Shown here: positions 9,244 to 17,835 of the stretch, one piece after another | How positions within the stretch are numbered: the first letter of the stretch is position 1 | How the letters are laid out: every line of letters begins with the position of its first letter | Assembly (NCBI RefSeq): GCF_004382825.2 | Contig: NZ_SDQO02000002.1 | Location: 1 to 64,000 of the forward strand | Direction of reading: 5' to 3' | Length of the DNA stretch: 64,000 nucleotides | Origin: Corynebacterium silvaticum | Lineage (GTDB): Bacteria; Actinomycetota; Actinomycetes; Mycobacteriales; Mycobacteriaceae | Position numbers and translations under genes: made by a program | Notes under the pieces: model-generated | Databases searched by the model: none | The model's input: the letters and a program-made list of their open reading frames with translations, nothing else | What the model was told of the DNA's origin: nothing

Positions 9244-9920
9244 ATGCATTTGAAGAAACTAGAAACTTCACTCATTAGCACTCGCCACCGCCGTAGCTAC
9301 CAGCTACTCCGTGGTACATACAGGAATCGCACAAGCCACCGAGGCAGAACACCTAGACGGCAACTGCATTCCCGTCACCCAAGGCGTCAGTGCTCAGCCC
9401 GCAGCCGACACAGGAGTCCTTTGCAATCTCCCCAGAGATATTCGGGTTGCCGATGAGAACAACTCCTCTTCCCGCGTGGTCAAGAAAGGAAAAGAAAATG
9501 GAAAGTACTACTACCTCATCGAGGTAATCCTCAAGGACAAAGACGGCCTTCCCGTTACTCGCGACTGGTTAGATGACGGAGATCGATTAGTACGCTATCT
9601 TGAGCTAACTCAGCACAACCCCGGCCAAGACTTTACATTTGAACGCTTCCGTAACGGCATAGACGGAGAGGGGCTGGTCTTTAAAGCGTCCTTTGATGCA
9701 CTAGATACAAACGGCACAAAACCAGTCAAGCTTAAGTATCGCTCCGCGCAGGCAAGCGCCGTCGTGGTGCCCAGCACCGAAGCCCCCCTTTGAATCAAAG
9801 TTCCCCCACGGATCCTCACCACATGGACACGGCTTTATCCCCTGGCTCATCGGCGCTGGTGCCGGCATTCTGGCGCTTACCGGCTTGGGCTGGCTGTTCA
9901 CCCATAAAGATCTTCCATAG
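9244..9920 (+). pseudogene. Secreted membrane-anchored protein of unknown function, two frameshifts
   Basis: The ATG at 9244 follows ACAGGA and starts MHLKKL. The next bases are a perfect 7-bp tandem duplication (AGAAACT twice, 9254-9267). Removing one copy restores a classic signal peptide (KKLHSLALATAVATSY, ending about GIAQA). The body of about 150 residues is open in that restored frame and stops at a TGA at 9791, just after a run of six C (9783-9788). With five C the frame continues through an Ser/His/Gly-rich spacer into a C-terminal membrane helix (IPWLIGAGAGILALTGLGWL) with a short basic tail, ending at TAG 9918-9920. I do not recognise the body domain. The gene as it stands makes neither a secreted nor an anchored product. 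Confidence 0.7.
9254..9267 (+). repeat. 7-bp tandem duplication in a signal-peptide region
   Basis: AGAAACT occurs twice head to tail. Seven is not a multiple of three, so copy number decides whether the downstream frame is read. One copy gives a normal signal peptide; two copies, as here, switch it off. Confidence 0.85.
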
Positions 9921-10238
9921 ATAAACCAGCACTCAGTCCTTTGCGCTGATCAACAGTGGTTTTTAACAAAAGCCCATGTAAAGAACCCTCCGTTCGTCAG
10001 CCTAAAAAGCGCCATTTTAGTAGTGTTTACGTATTTATCTTTGTGAAAGACACAATAAGCTCTAGGAAAAGTGGCAAAAATCTCTAGCGCGCTTTCCTTA
10101 TAAAACTTGTATCGCTTCTCACACTGTGGTGTTGTTGGGAAATAAAGTGACCGCTGCATACCTCTTGGGTGCAGCGATCATCCTTTTCTCGCAAAAGTGG
10201 ATACCCCTCTTTTCTTCGTGCGCCTGGAGAACACACCT
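9921..10238. other. Intergenic region before the MFS gene
   Basis: About 320 bases between the damaged surface-protein gene and the likely MFS start contain no convincing gene. The region is AT-rich to about 10120 and probably carries the MFS promoter. Confidence 0.4.
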
Positions 10239-11591
10239 ATGCCCAGCTCAGCTTCCGTCTCTGCAGATCGTCTGACTAGAAACGACAGACTTGATCGGCT
10301 TCCGTTCACTCCAAAACATCGCCGGTTGCTATGGGGGTCCGGCGTTGGCTGGGCCCTTGATGCAATGGACGTGGGGCTCATCTCGTTTATTATGGCGGCC
10401 CTCGTTTCACACTGGGGCTTGAACCATACGCAAACATCATGGCTGGCATCGGCAGGATTCATCGGAATGGCGATCGGCGCTACTTTTGGTGGTTTGCTGG
10501 CAGACCGCTTCGGTCGTCGGCATATTTTTGCTATCACGTTGCTGATCTATGGGCTTGCTACTGGCGCTTCGGCGCTATCCATGAGCCTGGGCGTGCTGAT
10601 CGCGTTCCGCTTTATCGTCGGGCTCGGGCTTGGCGCAGAGCTACCTGTAGCGTCCACGCTGATTTCCGAGTTCTCCCCACGGGTTATCCGGGGCCGCATG
10701 GTTGTGGCGCTCGAAGCTTTTTGGGCACTGGGGTGGATTGCTGCGGCGTGCATCGGCGCCTTTGTCATTAGCGGTTCCTCCAACGGCTGGCGTTGGGCCT
10801 TAGCATTGGGTTGCGTCCCTGCGCTTTACGCTATTTATGTGCGCCTAGGGCTGCCTGAATCGGTTCGCTTCCTTGAGGCTAAGGGGCGTCACGACGAAGC
10901 CGAGCAGGTTGTGCGTTCTTTTGAACAAAGCGCCGAAAAAGATGGCTGCGATCTAGCTCAGCTGAAGGAACTCCCCCACGCTGATAGGGAAGACGACGCG
11001 GGAGAAAACCAGGGCATCTTTTCCGGTATGTACCGGAAGCGCACCGTTGCGTTGTGGATTATTTGGTTCTGCATCAACCTCTCTTACTACGGCGCCTTTA
11101 TCTGGATCCCATCGCTGCTTGTCTCTAGCGGTTTTCCGCTGGTCAAGTCCTTTGAGTTCACGCTGATCATCACACTAGCTCAGCTTCCGGGATATGCCGT
11201 GTCCGCATGGTTGATCGAAAAGTGGGGCCGTCGCTCTACGCTGGTGCTCTTTCTTATTGGTTCTGCGTGCGCCGCGGGGTTCTACAGCGTATCGAGCACA
11301 GAGACCATGATCATCATGGCGGGATGCTGCTTGTCCTTCTTCAACCTTGGCGCTTGGGGCGCTCTCTACGCCATCGGGCCCGAGCTGTACCCGTCTCGTA
11401 TGAGGGGCGCTGGTACCGGGGCTGCCGCTGGCTTTGGCCGCATCGCCTCTATCATCGCCCCCCTCATCGTGCCGCCCATCGTAGCTATCGGTGGCACCAT
11501 GGCACTCTTCGTTCTTTTCGGCGCTGCTTTTGCCATCGCAGCTGCCGCCACCCTCTTACTGCCGGAGCAAAAGGGTAAGGCGCTTACATAA
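10239..11591 (+). CDS. MFS permease (NiaP/aromatic-acid:H+ symporter type)
   Basis: This is a membrane transporter of about 450 residues with 12 predicted helices. The loop motif LADRFGRRH lies between helices 2 and 3. The family segment GLGLGAELPVASTLISEF and the LPESVRFLEAKGR motif before the central loop resemble sugar/aromatic-acid/nicotinate symporters (NiaP, YdjE). The start at ATG 10239 is preferred because GGAG precedes it; an upstream in-frame GTG at 10197 is also open. The substrate cannot be named from sequence. It is convergent with dnaB, with only 9 bases between the stop codons. Confidence 0.8.
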   Translation: MPSSASVSADRLTRNDRLDRLPFTPKHRRLLWGSGVGWALDAMDVGLISFIMAALVSHWGLNHTQTSWLASAGFIGMAIGATFGGLLADRFGRRHIFAITLLIYGLATGASALSMSLGVLIAFRFIVGLGLGAELPVASTLISEFSPRVIRGRMVVALEAFWALGWIAAACIGAFVISGSSNGWRWALALGCVPALYAIYVRLGLPESVRFLEAKGRHDEAEQVVRSFEQSAEKDGCDLAQLKELPHADREDDAGENQGIFSGMYRKRTVALWIIWFCINLSYYGAFIWIPSLLVSSGFPLVKSFEFTLIITLAQLPGYAVSAWLIEKWGRRSTLVLFLIGSACAAGFYSVSSTETMIIMAGCCLSFFNLGAWGALYAIGPELYPSRMRGAGTGAAAGFGRIASIIAPLIVPPIVAIGGTMALFVLFGAAFAIAAAATLLLPEQKGKALT

Positions 11592-11600
11592 AAGAGCGAG

Positions 11601-13079
11601 TTAACCGCGGGCCATATCAACAAACCGTGAGTAGTGCAGCTGGTGGGCTACCTGCACGGTATCAATCGGCCCGCCACGGTGCTTGGCCAGGATAATGTCG
11701 GCTTCTCCGGCGCGCTCGTTTTCCTTGTCCTGCGAGTCTGGGCGATAGAGAAGCATAACCATGTCGGCATCCTGCTCCAGGGAGCCCGACTCACGGAGGT
11801 CCGCGAGCTGGGGACGTTTGTCGGTACGCGACTCAGGGCCACGGTTGAGCTGGGAGATAGCGATCAGAGGGACGTCGAGTTCTTTAGCCAATAGCTTTAG
11901 TTGACGGGAGAACTCCGAGACCTCTTGCTGGCGCGACTCTACCCGACGGCCAGAGCTCATGAGCTGCAGGTAGTCCACCACGATCATCTGTAGATCGTAT
12001 TTCTGCTTCAGCTTTCGCGCCTTCGAGCGAATCTCCATCATGGTGAGGTTGGCGGAGTCGTCGATAAAGATAGGTGCCTGCTCAATCTGGCCGACGCGAA
12101 TTGCCAATTTAGACCAGGCGGCGTCGTCAAGCTTGCCCGAACGCATGTCGGAGAGCCGGACCTCCGCTTCCGCAGAGATCAAGCGCATAGCGATCTCGGA
12201 TTTTGACATTTCTAGGGAAAAAATCACCGCGGCTTTTTCATTCTTAATCGCACAAGAGCGCACAAAGTCCAACGCCAGCGTGGATTTACCCACACCAGGT
12301 CGAGCCGCAACAATGATCATCTGGCCGCCATGCAGACCGTTGGTGAGGTTATCCAGGTCAATGAATCCGGTGGGAACGCCCATGGCTAAGCCACCGTGGG
12401 CTGAAATATCATCCAGCTCTTCCATCGTGGGACCAATGATGTCCCCCAGCACCGTGTAATCCTCAGCGCTGCCTTTCTGATTGACCTTGAAAACCTCTTG
12501 TTGCGCAAGGTCAATCACAGACTCGATCTCAGCGCCCTCAGTACCTTCATAGCCAAGCTGTACGACGCGCGTCCCGGCGTCGACAAGCTGGCGCAATAAG
12601 GCTTTCTCCGCAACGATTTCCGCGTAATAGCGGGCGTTAGCAGCAGTGGGGACAGAAGAGATCAGGGTATGCAGGTACGGTGCCCCGCCCACTCGCTCCA
12701 GATCGTTGTTACGATCAAGGCGCGCGGCGACGATAACCGGGTCGATCTCTTTGTTGTCGGAGAACAAATCGATCATCGCAGAGTAAATCAACTGATGCGC
12801 CGGGCGATAAAAATCTTCTGGAGTTAAAACCTCCACAATTTCTATCACCGTCTGAGGGCTCAGCAGCATGGCCCCCAGAACGCCTTGCTCAGCCTCCACA
12901 TCATGCGGAGGCTGGCGGAACTCGCTCGTGGGAGCAGCCTCTCGACGCCGAAGGGAATAGGATCGCCCCTCTCCATCCGGCATACGCGGCGCATAGACCC
13001 CTACGTCGCTTGGGGCATCCTCGTCACTGGGAGGAACGTAGGCATCATCATCAAAACTTGGCGAGATTCCCGAGGTCAT
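11601..13079 (-). CDS. dnaB: Replicative DNA helicase DnaB
   Basis: This is a 492-residue hexameric helicase of the replication fork. An acidic N-terminal extension of about 55 residues precedes the DnaB N domain (VEAEQGVLGAML onward). A linker and the RecA-like domain follow, with Walker A RPGVGKST at 260-267, Walker B MIVVDYLQLM at 365-374, and DLRESGSLEQDAD as motif H4. No intein interrupts it, unlike mycobacterial DnaB. It lies downstream of rpsF-ssb-rplI in the conserved bacterial order but is separated from rplI by the GH15 gene and a DnaA-box cluster. Confidence 0.97.
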   Translation of the reverse strand: MTSGISPSFDDDAYVPPSDEDAPSDVGVYAPRMPDGEGRSYSLRRREAAPTSEFRQPPHDVEAEQGVLGAMLLSPQTVIEIVEVLTPEDFYRPAHQLIYSAMIDLFSDNKEIDPVIVAARLDRNNDLERVGGAPYLHTLISSVPTAANARYYAEIVAEKALLRQLVDAGTRVVQLGYEGTEGAEIESVIDLAQQEVFKVNQKGSAEDYTVLGDIIGPTMEELDDISAHGGLAMGVPTGFIDLDNLTNGLHGGQMIIVAARPGVGKSTLALDFVRSCAIKNEKAAVIFSLEMSKSEIAMRLISAEAEVRLSDMRSGKLDDAAWSKLAIRVGQIEQAPIFIDDSANLTMMEIRSKARKLKQKYDLQMIVVDYLQLMSSGRRVESRQQEVSEFSRQLKLLAKELDVPLIAISQLNRGPESRTDKRPQLADLRESGSLEQDADMVMLLYRPDSQDKENERAGEADIILAKHRGGPIDTVQVAHQLHYSRFVDMARG

Positions 13080-13168
13080 GGAGTCATATCACCTATTTCC
13101 CTGCTCGTTTTCATCATCGCGCGCATAGACACGACGCTCACCTACTCTACCCCCAAGTACATCAGCTC

Positions 13169-15127
13169 TTAGTCACCCCTGCCCTTCTTATGCCGCTCTA
13201 TGGCATCAACAGCGCGGATAAGCCCAAGATGGGAAAAGGCTTGCGGGAAGTTTCCAGCCAGTCTCTGCGCCTGCGGATCATATTCCTCACTGAGCAACCC
13301 TAGATCATTGGCATATGCAGCCACGCTATCCAGGCGTTGCTGAGCTTCTTCTATCCGGCCAGACATGGCGTACTGCTCAATCAGCCAGAACGTACAGATA
13401 AGGAACGGATACTCATGGCCGGAAAGACCATCAATTCCGCCGTCGGTGCGGTAGCGGTACACCAGCCCATTGGAATCGACCAGCTGTTTCTCAATCTGGG
13501 CAACTGTGCCCAGCATGCGTGGGTCATCAGCAGCCAAGAAACCAGTGTGCGGGATCTGCAGCAAAGACGCATCCACGTGCGTGTTCTCATAGGCCTGGGT
13601 AAAGGATCTCAGCTCCTCGTTATAGCCACGCAGCAGCAACTCGTCCCGCAGACTGTCGCGGTGATAGCGCCACACGTCTGCGTCGCCGTCTAGCCCGTAT
13701 TCTTCTACTGCCCGAATCCCCTCGTTAAAGGCGGCCCACATCATGACCCGACCATGCGTGAAGTAATGCAGGTCCCCGCGCATCTCCCAGATGCCGTGGT
13801 CCTTCTGGTGAATATTCGTGATCGTATAATCCAGTAGTTTCTTTTGCAGCCCCCAAGAAAACTCATCCTCGGGATAACCGGCGTCGCGTAGCTTGGCGAG
13901 CGCAAGCATTACCTCGCCCACCACGTCCGCCTGATATTGCCCTGCCGCTCCGTTACCGATGCGTACCGGACGCGAGTTCTCATAACCCGCCAGGTGGTCG
14001 AGTTCACGTTCCTCTAGCTCACGTTCTCCGCCCAGGCCATACATAATCTGCAGATTTTCTACGTCGCCCGCGACCGCTCTTAGCAGCCAATCTCGCCAAT
14101 TCATCGCGCCTTCTACAAACCCATGCGCGACCATCACCTCGACGGTCAGCGCGGCATCGCGCAGCCAGGTATAGCGGTAATCCCAGTTGCGCTCCCCACC
14201 AAAGTCCTCGGGAAGCGACGCAGTAGGGGCTGCCACGATGCCACCGGTATCTGAGTGGGTGAGCGCACGCAAAACTAAAAGCGAACGACGCACGAGATCA
14301 CTCCGCGTATCGCCTACGTCGAGATGCCCAATCCAGTGCTGCCAGAATTCCTTGGTCACGTCAAAAGCCGTATCGGCCTTAACCGGCACTGGTGTTTCCT
14401 GCCACGAGGGGAACCAGGTCATAGACCAATCGAGTTTTTCTCCCGCTTTCAGAGCAAAATCTCCGACCAGACGAGGCGCCACAGAACCCTGCCCGGAATG
14501 ATCGTGGTCCTCATCCGGCTCAGTGGTGTCATAAAGCAACGGGCCGGCGATAAGAAGCCCATCGGGGCCCGCAACACAAAGCAGCGCGGGATCCTCGGTC
14601 TCGGGGATGGTGATTTGCCTGAACCATGGCAAAGCACGGGCATAGCTAAAACGCACGCGGAGATCGTGGGAAACCGTCACTTCGCCTTCCAAGCATTCCA
14701 CGCTGCGGATCAGATCAGCTTGCACTGTCGACGGCGGCAGATAGTCGAGTACCCGAGCTTTCCCCGTCGGGGTCTCCCACAGGGTTTCCAGGATAAAGGT
14801 GTCCGGGATATAGGAACGCGACGTGACCACGCCATGGCGCATAAACAGCTTCCAGCGCCCGTCGTCTGGGGTCCCCAACAATGCCGCAAAAACTGAAGGG
14901 GAATCGAATCTGGGTAGACACAACCAGTCCACGCTGCCGTCGCAAGAGACCAGCGGTCCGGTCTGCAGATCGGAGAGCAACGCATAGTCCTCAAGCGGGG
15001 TAGAGCGGTGTCTATTTCCGCTTATCGTATGGTGCTTCTCCGCGAAGGCTAGCCCAGGCTCCAGCGCCTTATCGCGTGGCACATCATGTTTGCCTGGGTC
15101 GTTGTGGTCTTCCTTAGCAATTCCCAT
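13169..15127 (-). CDS. Glycoside hydrolase family 15 protein (trehalase/glucoamylase-like)
   Basis: This is a 652-residue protein. After a polar leader of about 45 residues comes the GH15-type N-terminal beta-sandwich (YALLSDLQTGPLVSCDGSVD, WLCLPRFDSPSVFAALLG). The (alpha/alpha)6 catalytic domain starts near NWDYRYTWLRDAALTVE. Likely catalytic acids lie in GIWEMRG and LLSEEYDP. There is no signal peptide, so it acts in the cytoplasm. In actinobacteria close relatives hydrolyse trehalose, which is plentiful in corynebacteria because mycolic acids are carried on it. The substrate is inferred. It sits alone between dnaB and the DnaA-box region. Confidence 0.85.
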   Translation of the reverse strand: MGIAKEDHNDPGKHDVPRDKALEPGLAFAEKHHTISGNRHRSTPLEDYALLSDLQTGPLVSCDGSVDWLCLPRFDSPSVFAALLGTPDDGRWKLFMRHGVVTSRSYIPDTFILETLWETPTGKARVLDYLPPSTVQADLIRSVECLEGEVTVSHDLRVRFSYARALPWFRQITIPETEDPALLCVAGPDGLLIAGPLLYDTTEPDEDHDHSGQGSVAPRLVGDFALKAGEKLDWSMTWFPSWQETPVPVKADTAFDVTKEFWQHWIGHLDVGDTRSDLVRRSLLVLRALTHSDTGGIVAAPTASLPEDFGGERNWDYRYTWLRDAALTVEVMVAHGFVEGAMNWRDWLLRAVAGDVENLQIMYGLGGERELEERELDHLAGYENSRPVRIGNGAAGQYQADVVGEVMLALAKLRDAGYPEDEFSWGLQKKLLDYTITNIHQKDHGIWEMRGDLHYFTHGRVMMWAAFNEGIRAVEEYGLDGDADVWRYHRDSLRDELLLRGYNEELRSFTQAYENTHVDASLLQIPHTGFLAADDPRMLGTVAQIEKQLVDSNGLVYRYRTDGGIDGLSGHEYPFLICTFWLIEQYAMSGRIEEAQQRLDSVAAYANDLGLLSEEYDPQAQRLAGNFPQAFSHLGLIRAVDAIERHKKGRGD

Positions 15128-15680
15128 AGTCCCTTTTTACCTATGCTGCTTCTCCTCTGCTTGGCCCTTGATTCTTCTCATAGAAAGTCACCTCTCAGGT
15201 TTTCACTTCCGGCCCTATTCCCACTACCCCCGCACATGGTGAAATATGCAGCATCATCACCGAGTTATCCACAGGGTTATTCACAACCTCTGTGACTAGA
15301 GAAAAGAATCACTGCTCAGTTATCCACAGACCTTGTGGACAAATTGTGGATAACTTTGACCTCATGGTGAAGAATTTTTAAAAACTAGCAGCTCAAAATA
15401 CCTTTTTACTGTTGTTAATGGTTTACATAACAAAAATAAATCCGGTGCATAACTCCCTTAACCTGCATATTTGACATGGGTTATCCACAGCATATAAAGC
15501 AGCATTATTGCCCTGAGCTGGCAATTTGCTGTGAATGTTTTTCACAGCTCTCAACAGCTCCGACAAGCGGGGGTAATTTCACGCATTATGCAAGTCTCAC
15601 GCAGCGCTTTTAAGGTCGGATAAATATCCCCAAAGGCCATCACTGGCAGCATCTCTGCTACCTGTGGAATCTTGAAAAAG
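15128..15680. other. Gene-free region with DnaA boxes and an AT-rich block
   Basis: This stretch holds no credible gene on either strand. It contains six DnaA-box-like 9-mers between 15265 and 15489 and a strongly AT-rich block (about 15360-15460). It also carries the promoter of the GH15 gene at its left edge. See the separate entry for the boxes. Confidence 0.6.
15265..15489. other. DnaA-box cluster (possible DnaA-binding locus)
   Basis: TTATCCACA occurs at 15265-15273, 15320-15328 and 15481-15489, and on the opposite strand at 15345-15353. TTATTCACA (15277-15285) and a reverse TTGTCCACA (15334-15342) differ from it by one base. Five of the six lie within 90 bases. An AT-rich block separates the fifth from the sixth. 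Such density is typical of oriC or of DnaA-titrating loci. The dnaA gene is not in this window, so a secondary DnaA site or a displaced origin element is inferred, not shown. Confidence 0.7.
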
Positions 15681-15726
15681 CCTGCGGGCCCCGTCCCATC
15701 CATGTGGATGAAGCGGGGACCGCAGG
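15681..15726 (-). terminator. Terminator after rplI
   Basis: A 13-bp inverted repeat with one mismatch (arms about 15681-15693 and 15714-15726) is followed on the minus strand by CTTTTTC. It lies about 50 bases past the rplI stop codon. Confidence 0.75.
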
Positions 15727-15776
15727 TTGCTGTTGTCGTTGGGCTAGTCAGAGCTAGCCGTCGTCAGGCGCGCTTG

Positions 15777-16229
15777 TTAGGCGGCGACGACCTCGAAGTT
15801 AACCGTTGCTGCGATGTCGGAGTGCAGCTTGACGTTCACAGAGAACTTGCCGATGGACTTAACCAGTCGCTTCGACAGCTCGATGGAACGCTTGTCCAGG
15901 TTCGGACCGCCAGCCTTTTTAACGGCAGCGGCAATATCCTCGGCGGAAACAGAACCGAAGAGCTTACCCTTCTCAGAGGTCTTCACTGCTACGGTGACAC
16001 CCTCAAGTGCCTCGAGCTGTGCTTTGACCTCACGTGCATGGTCCAGATCGCGAATAGCGCGAGCTTCCTGGGCACGCTTGATGCCCTCAATCTGCTTCTC
16101 TGCGCCGCGGGTGGCTACGATGGCCAGGCCGCGAGGAAGCAGAAGGTTACGTCCGTAGCCGTCCTTAACCTCAACGATGTCACCAGGGACACCGAGGTTT
16201 TCAACGGCAGCGGTGAGGATCAGCTTCAT
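15777..16229 (-). CDS. rplI: 50S ribosomal protein L9
   Basis: This is a 150-residue protein of normal bacterial L9 length. It starts [20 protein letters not shown] and carries the L9 signature [17 protein letters not shown] long helix links the N- and C-terminal RNA-binding domains. It is last in the rpsF-ssb-rplI operon and is followed by a hairpin terminator. The rpsR gene, found between ssb and rplI in many bacteria, is absent here. Confidence 0.98.
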   Translation of the reverse strand: MKLILTAAVENLGVPGDIVEVKDGYGRNLLLPRGLAIVATRGAEKQIEGIKRAQEARAIRDLDHAREVKAQLEALEGVTVAVKTSEKGKLFGSVSAEDIAAAVKKAGGPNLDKRSIELSKRLVKSIGKFSVNVKLHSDIAATVNFEVVAA

Positions 16230-16329
16230 GATCCCTGCCTTTCGTGGTACTAACCGAGTCCCGATCTCAGGAGACCGAAGCGGCTCGGTGAAGTGTGATT
16301 AAAGTTGATACGTGGTGTTGAACTGGCCG

Positions 16330-16899
16330 TTAGAATGGCGGCTCAGCGTCAGCACCGCCGAATCCACCTGCTGGCGGGGCGCTGCTCCACGGGTCATTAG
16401 CCGGTGCGGAGTTTTGGCTGCTCTGTTGGCCACCGCCGAATCCACCTTGGGATCCGCCGTTGCCACCAAAGCCACCGCCTGAGTTTCCACCGAAGTTGCC
16501 GCCACCATAATTTCCGCCGTTACCGCCCTCACGAGGGTTACGGTTCATGCTTGCCGACGCGTACCGCAAGGATGGGCCGACCTCGTCGACCTCAAGCTCC
16601 ATAACGGTGCGCTTTTCACCCTCACGAGTCTCGTAAGAGCGCTGGCGCAAGCGCCCGGTAACAATCACGCGCATGCCCTTAGTCAAGGACTCTGCGACGT
16701 TCTCTGCGGCCTGGCGCCACACGTTGCATTGCAGGAACAAGGCCTCGCCATCTACCCACTGGTTTGACTGAGAGTCATACCGACGTGGAGTCGAGGCGAT
16801 ACGGAAATTGGCAACCGCCGCACCAGCTGGGGTGAAGCGAAGTTCCGGGTCAGCAACTAAGTTGCCAACGACCGTAATGTTGACGTCTCCTTGAGCCAT
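16330..16899 (-). CDS. ssb: Single-stranded DNA-binding protein
   Basis: This is a 189-residue protein. Residues 1-112 form the OB fold ([56 protein letters not shown]). A glycine/asparagine-rich disordered linker follows to about residue 180. The acidic tip DAEPPF recruits repair and replication partners. The second gene of the rpsF operon; it protects single-stranded DNA at the fork. Confidence 0.97.
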   Translation of the reverse strand: MAQGDVNITVVGNLVADPELRFTPAGAAVANFRIASTPRRYDSQSNQWVDGEALFLQCNVWRQAAENVAESLTKGMRVIVTGRLRQRSYETREGEKRTVMELEVDEVGPSLRYASASMNRNPREGGNGGNYGGGNFGGNSGGGFGGNGGSQGGFGGGQQSSQNSAPANDPWSSAPPAGGFGGADAEPPF

Positions 16900-17043
16900 T
16901 GTCAGCCTTTCTTTACAACGTCAGCGCCATAAAATATGTGTGACGTTTTGGTGTTCTTCTGTGGAAAGCGGGATTCGCTTGCGCTAGATGAAACTTTCTG
17001 CGCGAAGAATAATCTGCTTAGCGACTAACAGCCGCCAACCGGA

Positions 17044-17331
17044 TTACTTATCGCCACGCAGAACCTTGGTGCGGAGAACGCCATCGTTCAGGTTCAACAC
17101 GCGGTCGAGCTCCAGAACGGTTGCAGACTCGCAGTTGAGGTTGAGAACAGCGTAGATGCCCTCTTCCTTCTTGGCGATCGGGTAGGCCAGACGGCGCTTA
17201 CCCCAGATATCAACCTTTTCCACGGTGCCGTTTTCTTTGCGGACGATCTCGAGGAACTTGTCCAGGGACGGGGCAACAGTGCGTTCATCCTGGGAAGGAT
17301 CCAGAATGATCATGACTTCGTAGTGACGCAC
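17044..17331 (-). CDS. rpsF: 30S ribosomal protein S6
   Basis: The 95-residue product starts [19 protein letters not shown], the standard S6 N-terminus. The GTG at 17331 is preferred. A strong AGGAGGTG (17341-17348) lies about 10 bases upstream of it, whereas the upstream ATGs at 17343/17340 overlap or abut that ribosome-binding site. S6 binds the 30S platform with S18. It is first in the operon with ssb and rplI. Confidence 0.95.
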   Translation of the reverse strand: MRHYEVMIILDPSQDERTVAPSLDKFLEIVRKENGTVEKVDIWGKRRLAYPIAKKEEGIYAVLNLNCESATVLELDRVLNLNDGVLRTKVLRGDK

Positions 17332-17343
17332 GGACCTCATCAC

Positions 17344-17652
17344 CTCCTATGGTCTTGTATTTTTAAAGTTCGGCCACACCCCGGTTGGATGTAGCAGGAG
17401 GGTCGTTGCGTCAGCAACCGTTCAAAGATACCCCACCAACTACCAAAAGTCGATTCTTTTCAGCAGTTTTGTGGCCGAGGCCATCGCTCAAAGGGAAACG
17501 TGAACAGAAAATAATTGCTGGGCACAACGAGCCTGTCATTAGCAAGCACATCTCAGTGCTTAAGCCAACCGTCACAGCGTAGCCTCTTTGGACTCGTTAC
17601 GCAGAACCCGCCGCGATGAGCCCGCCACAATCTAGTCGTTGCGCACAGCGAC
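17344..17652. other. Promoter region of rpsF
   Basis: About 310 bases between rpsF and the small membrane protein gene hold no credible gene. The rpsF ribosome-binding site is at the left edge. I could not assign a convincing -35/-10 pair. Confidence 0.4.
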
Positions 17653-17835
17653 TTACACAGCCACCGAGATCGCAAGAACCACGGGAATAACAGTGATGAG
17701 GAGAACCGCGATAGCAAAAAGCGACCAGGTCAATTTTCCGGGTTTTCCATAGGAATAACTGGCAAAAGCGCCGGTAAAGAACGCAAAGCCGAGGAACACA
17801 CTCGACATGGTGGCAATCATGATGGCAGTAGACAT
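17653..17835 (-). CDS. Small membrane protein coupled to the GT87 gene
   Basis: This is a 60-residue protein with two hydrophobic helices (about residues 5-28 and 36-58) joined by a short basic turn (YGKPGKL). Its ATG overlaps the stop codon of the glycosyltransferase gene by one base (TGATG), so it is translated by coupling. It may be an accessory subunit of that enzyme. I recognise no family. Confidence 0.7.
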   Translation of the reverse strand: MSTAIMIATMSSVFLGFAFFTGAFASYSYGKPGKLTWSLFAIAVLLITVIPVVLAISVAV

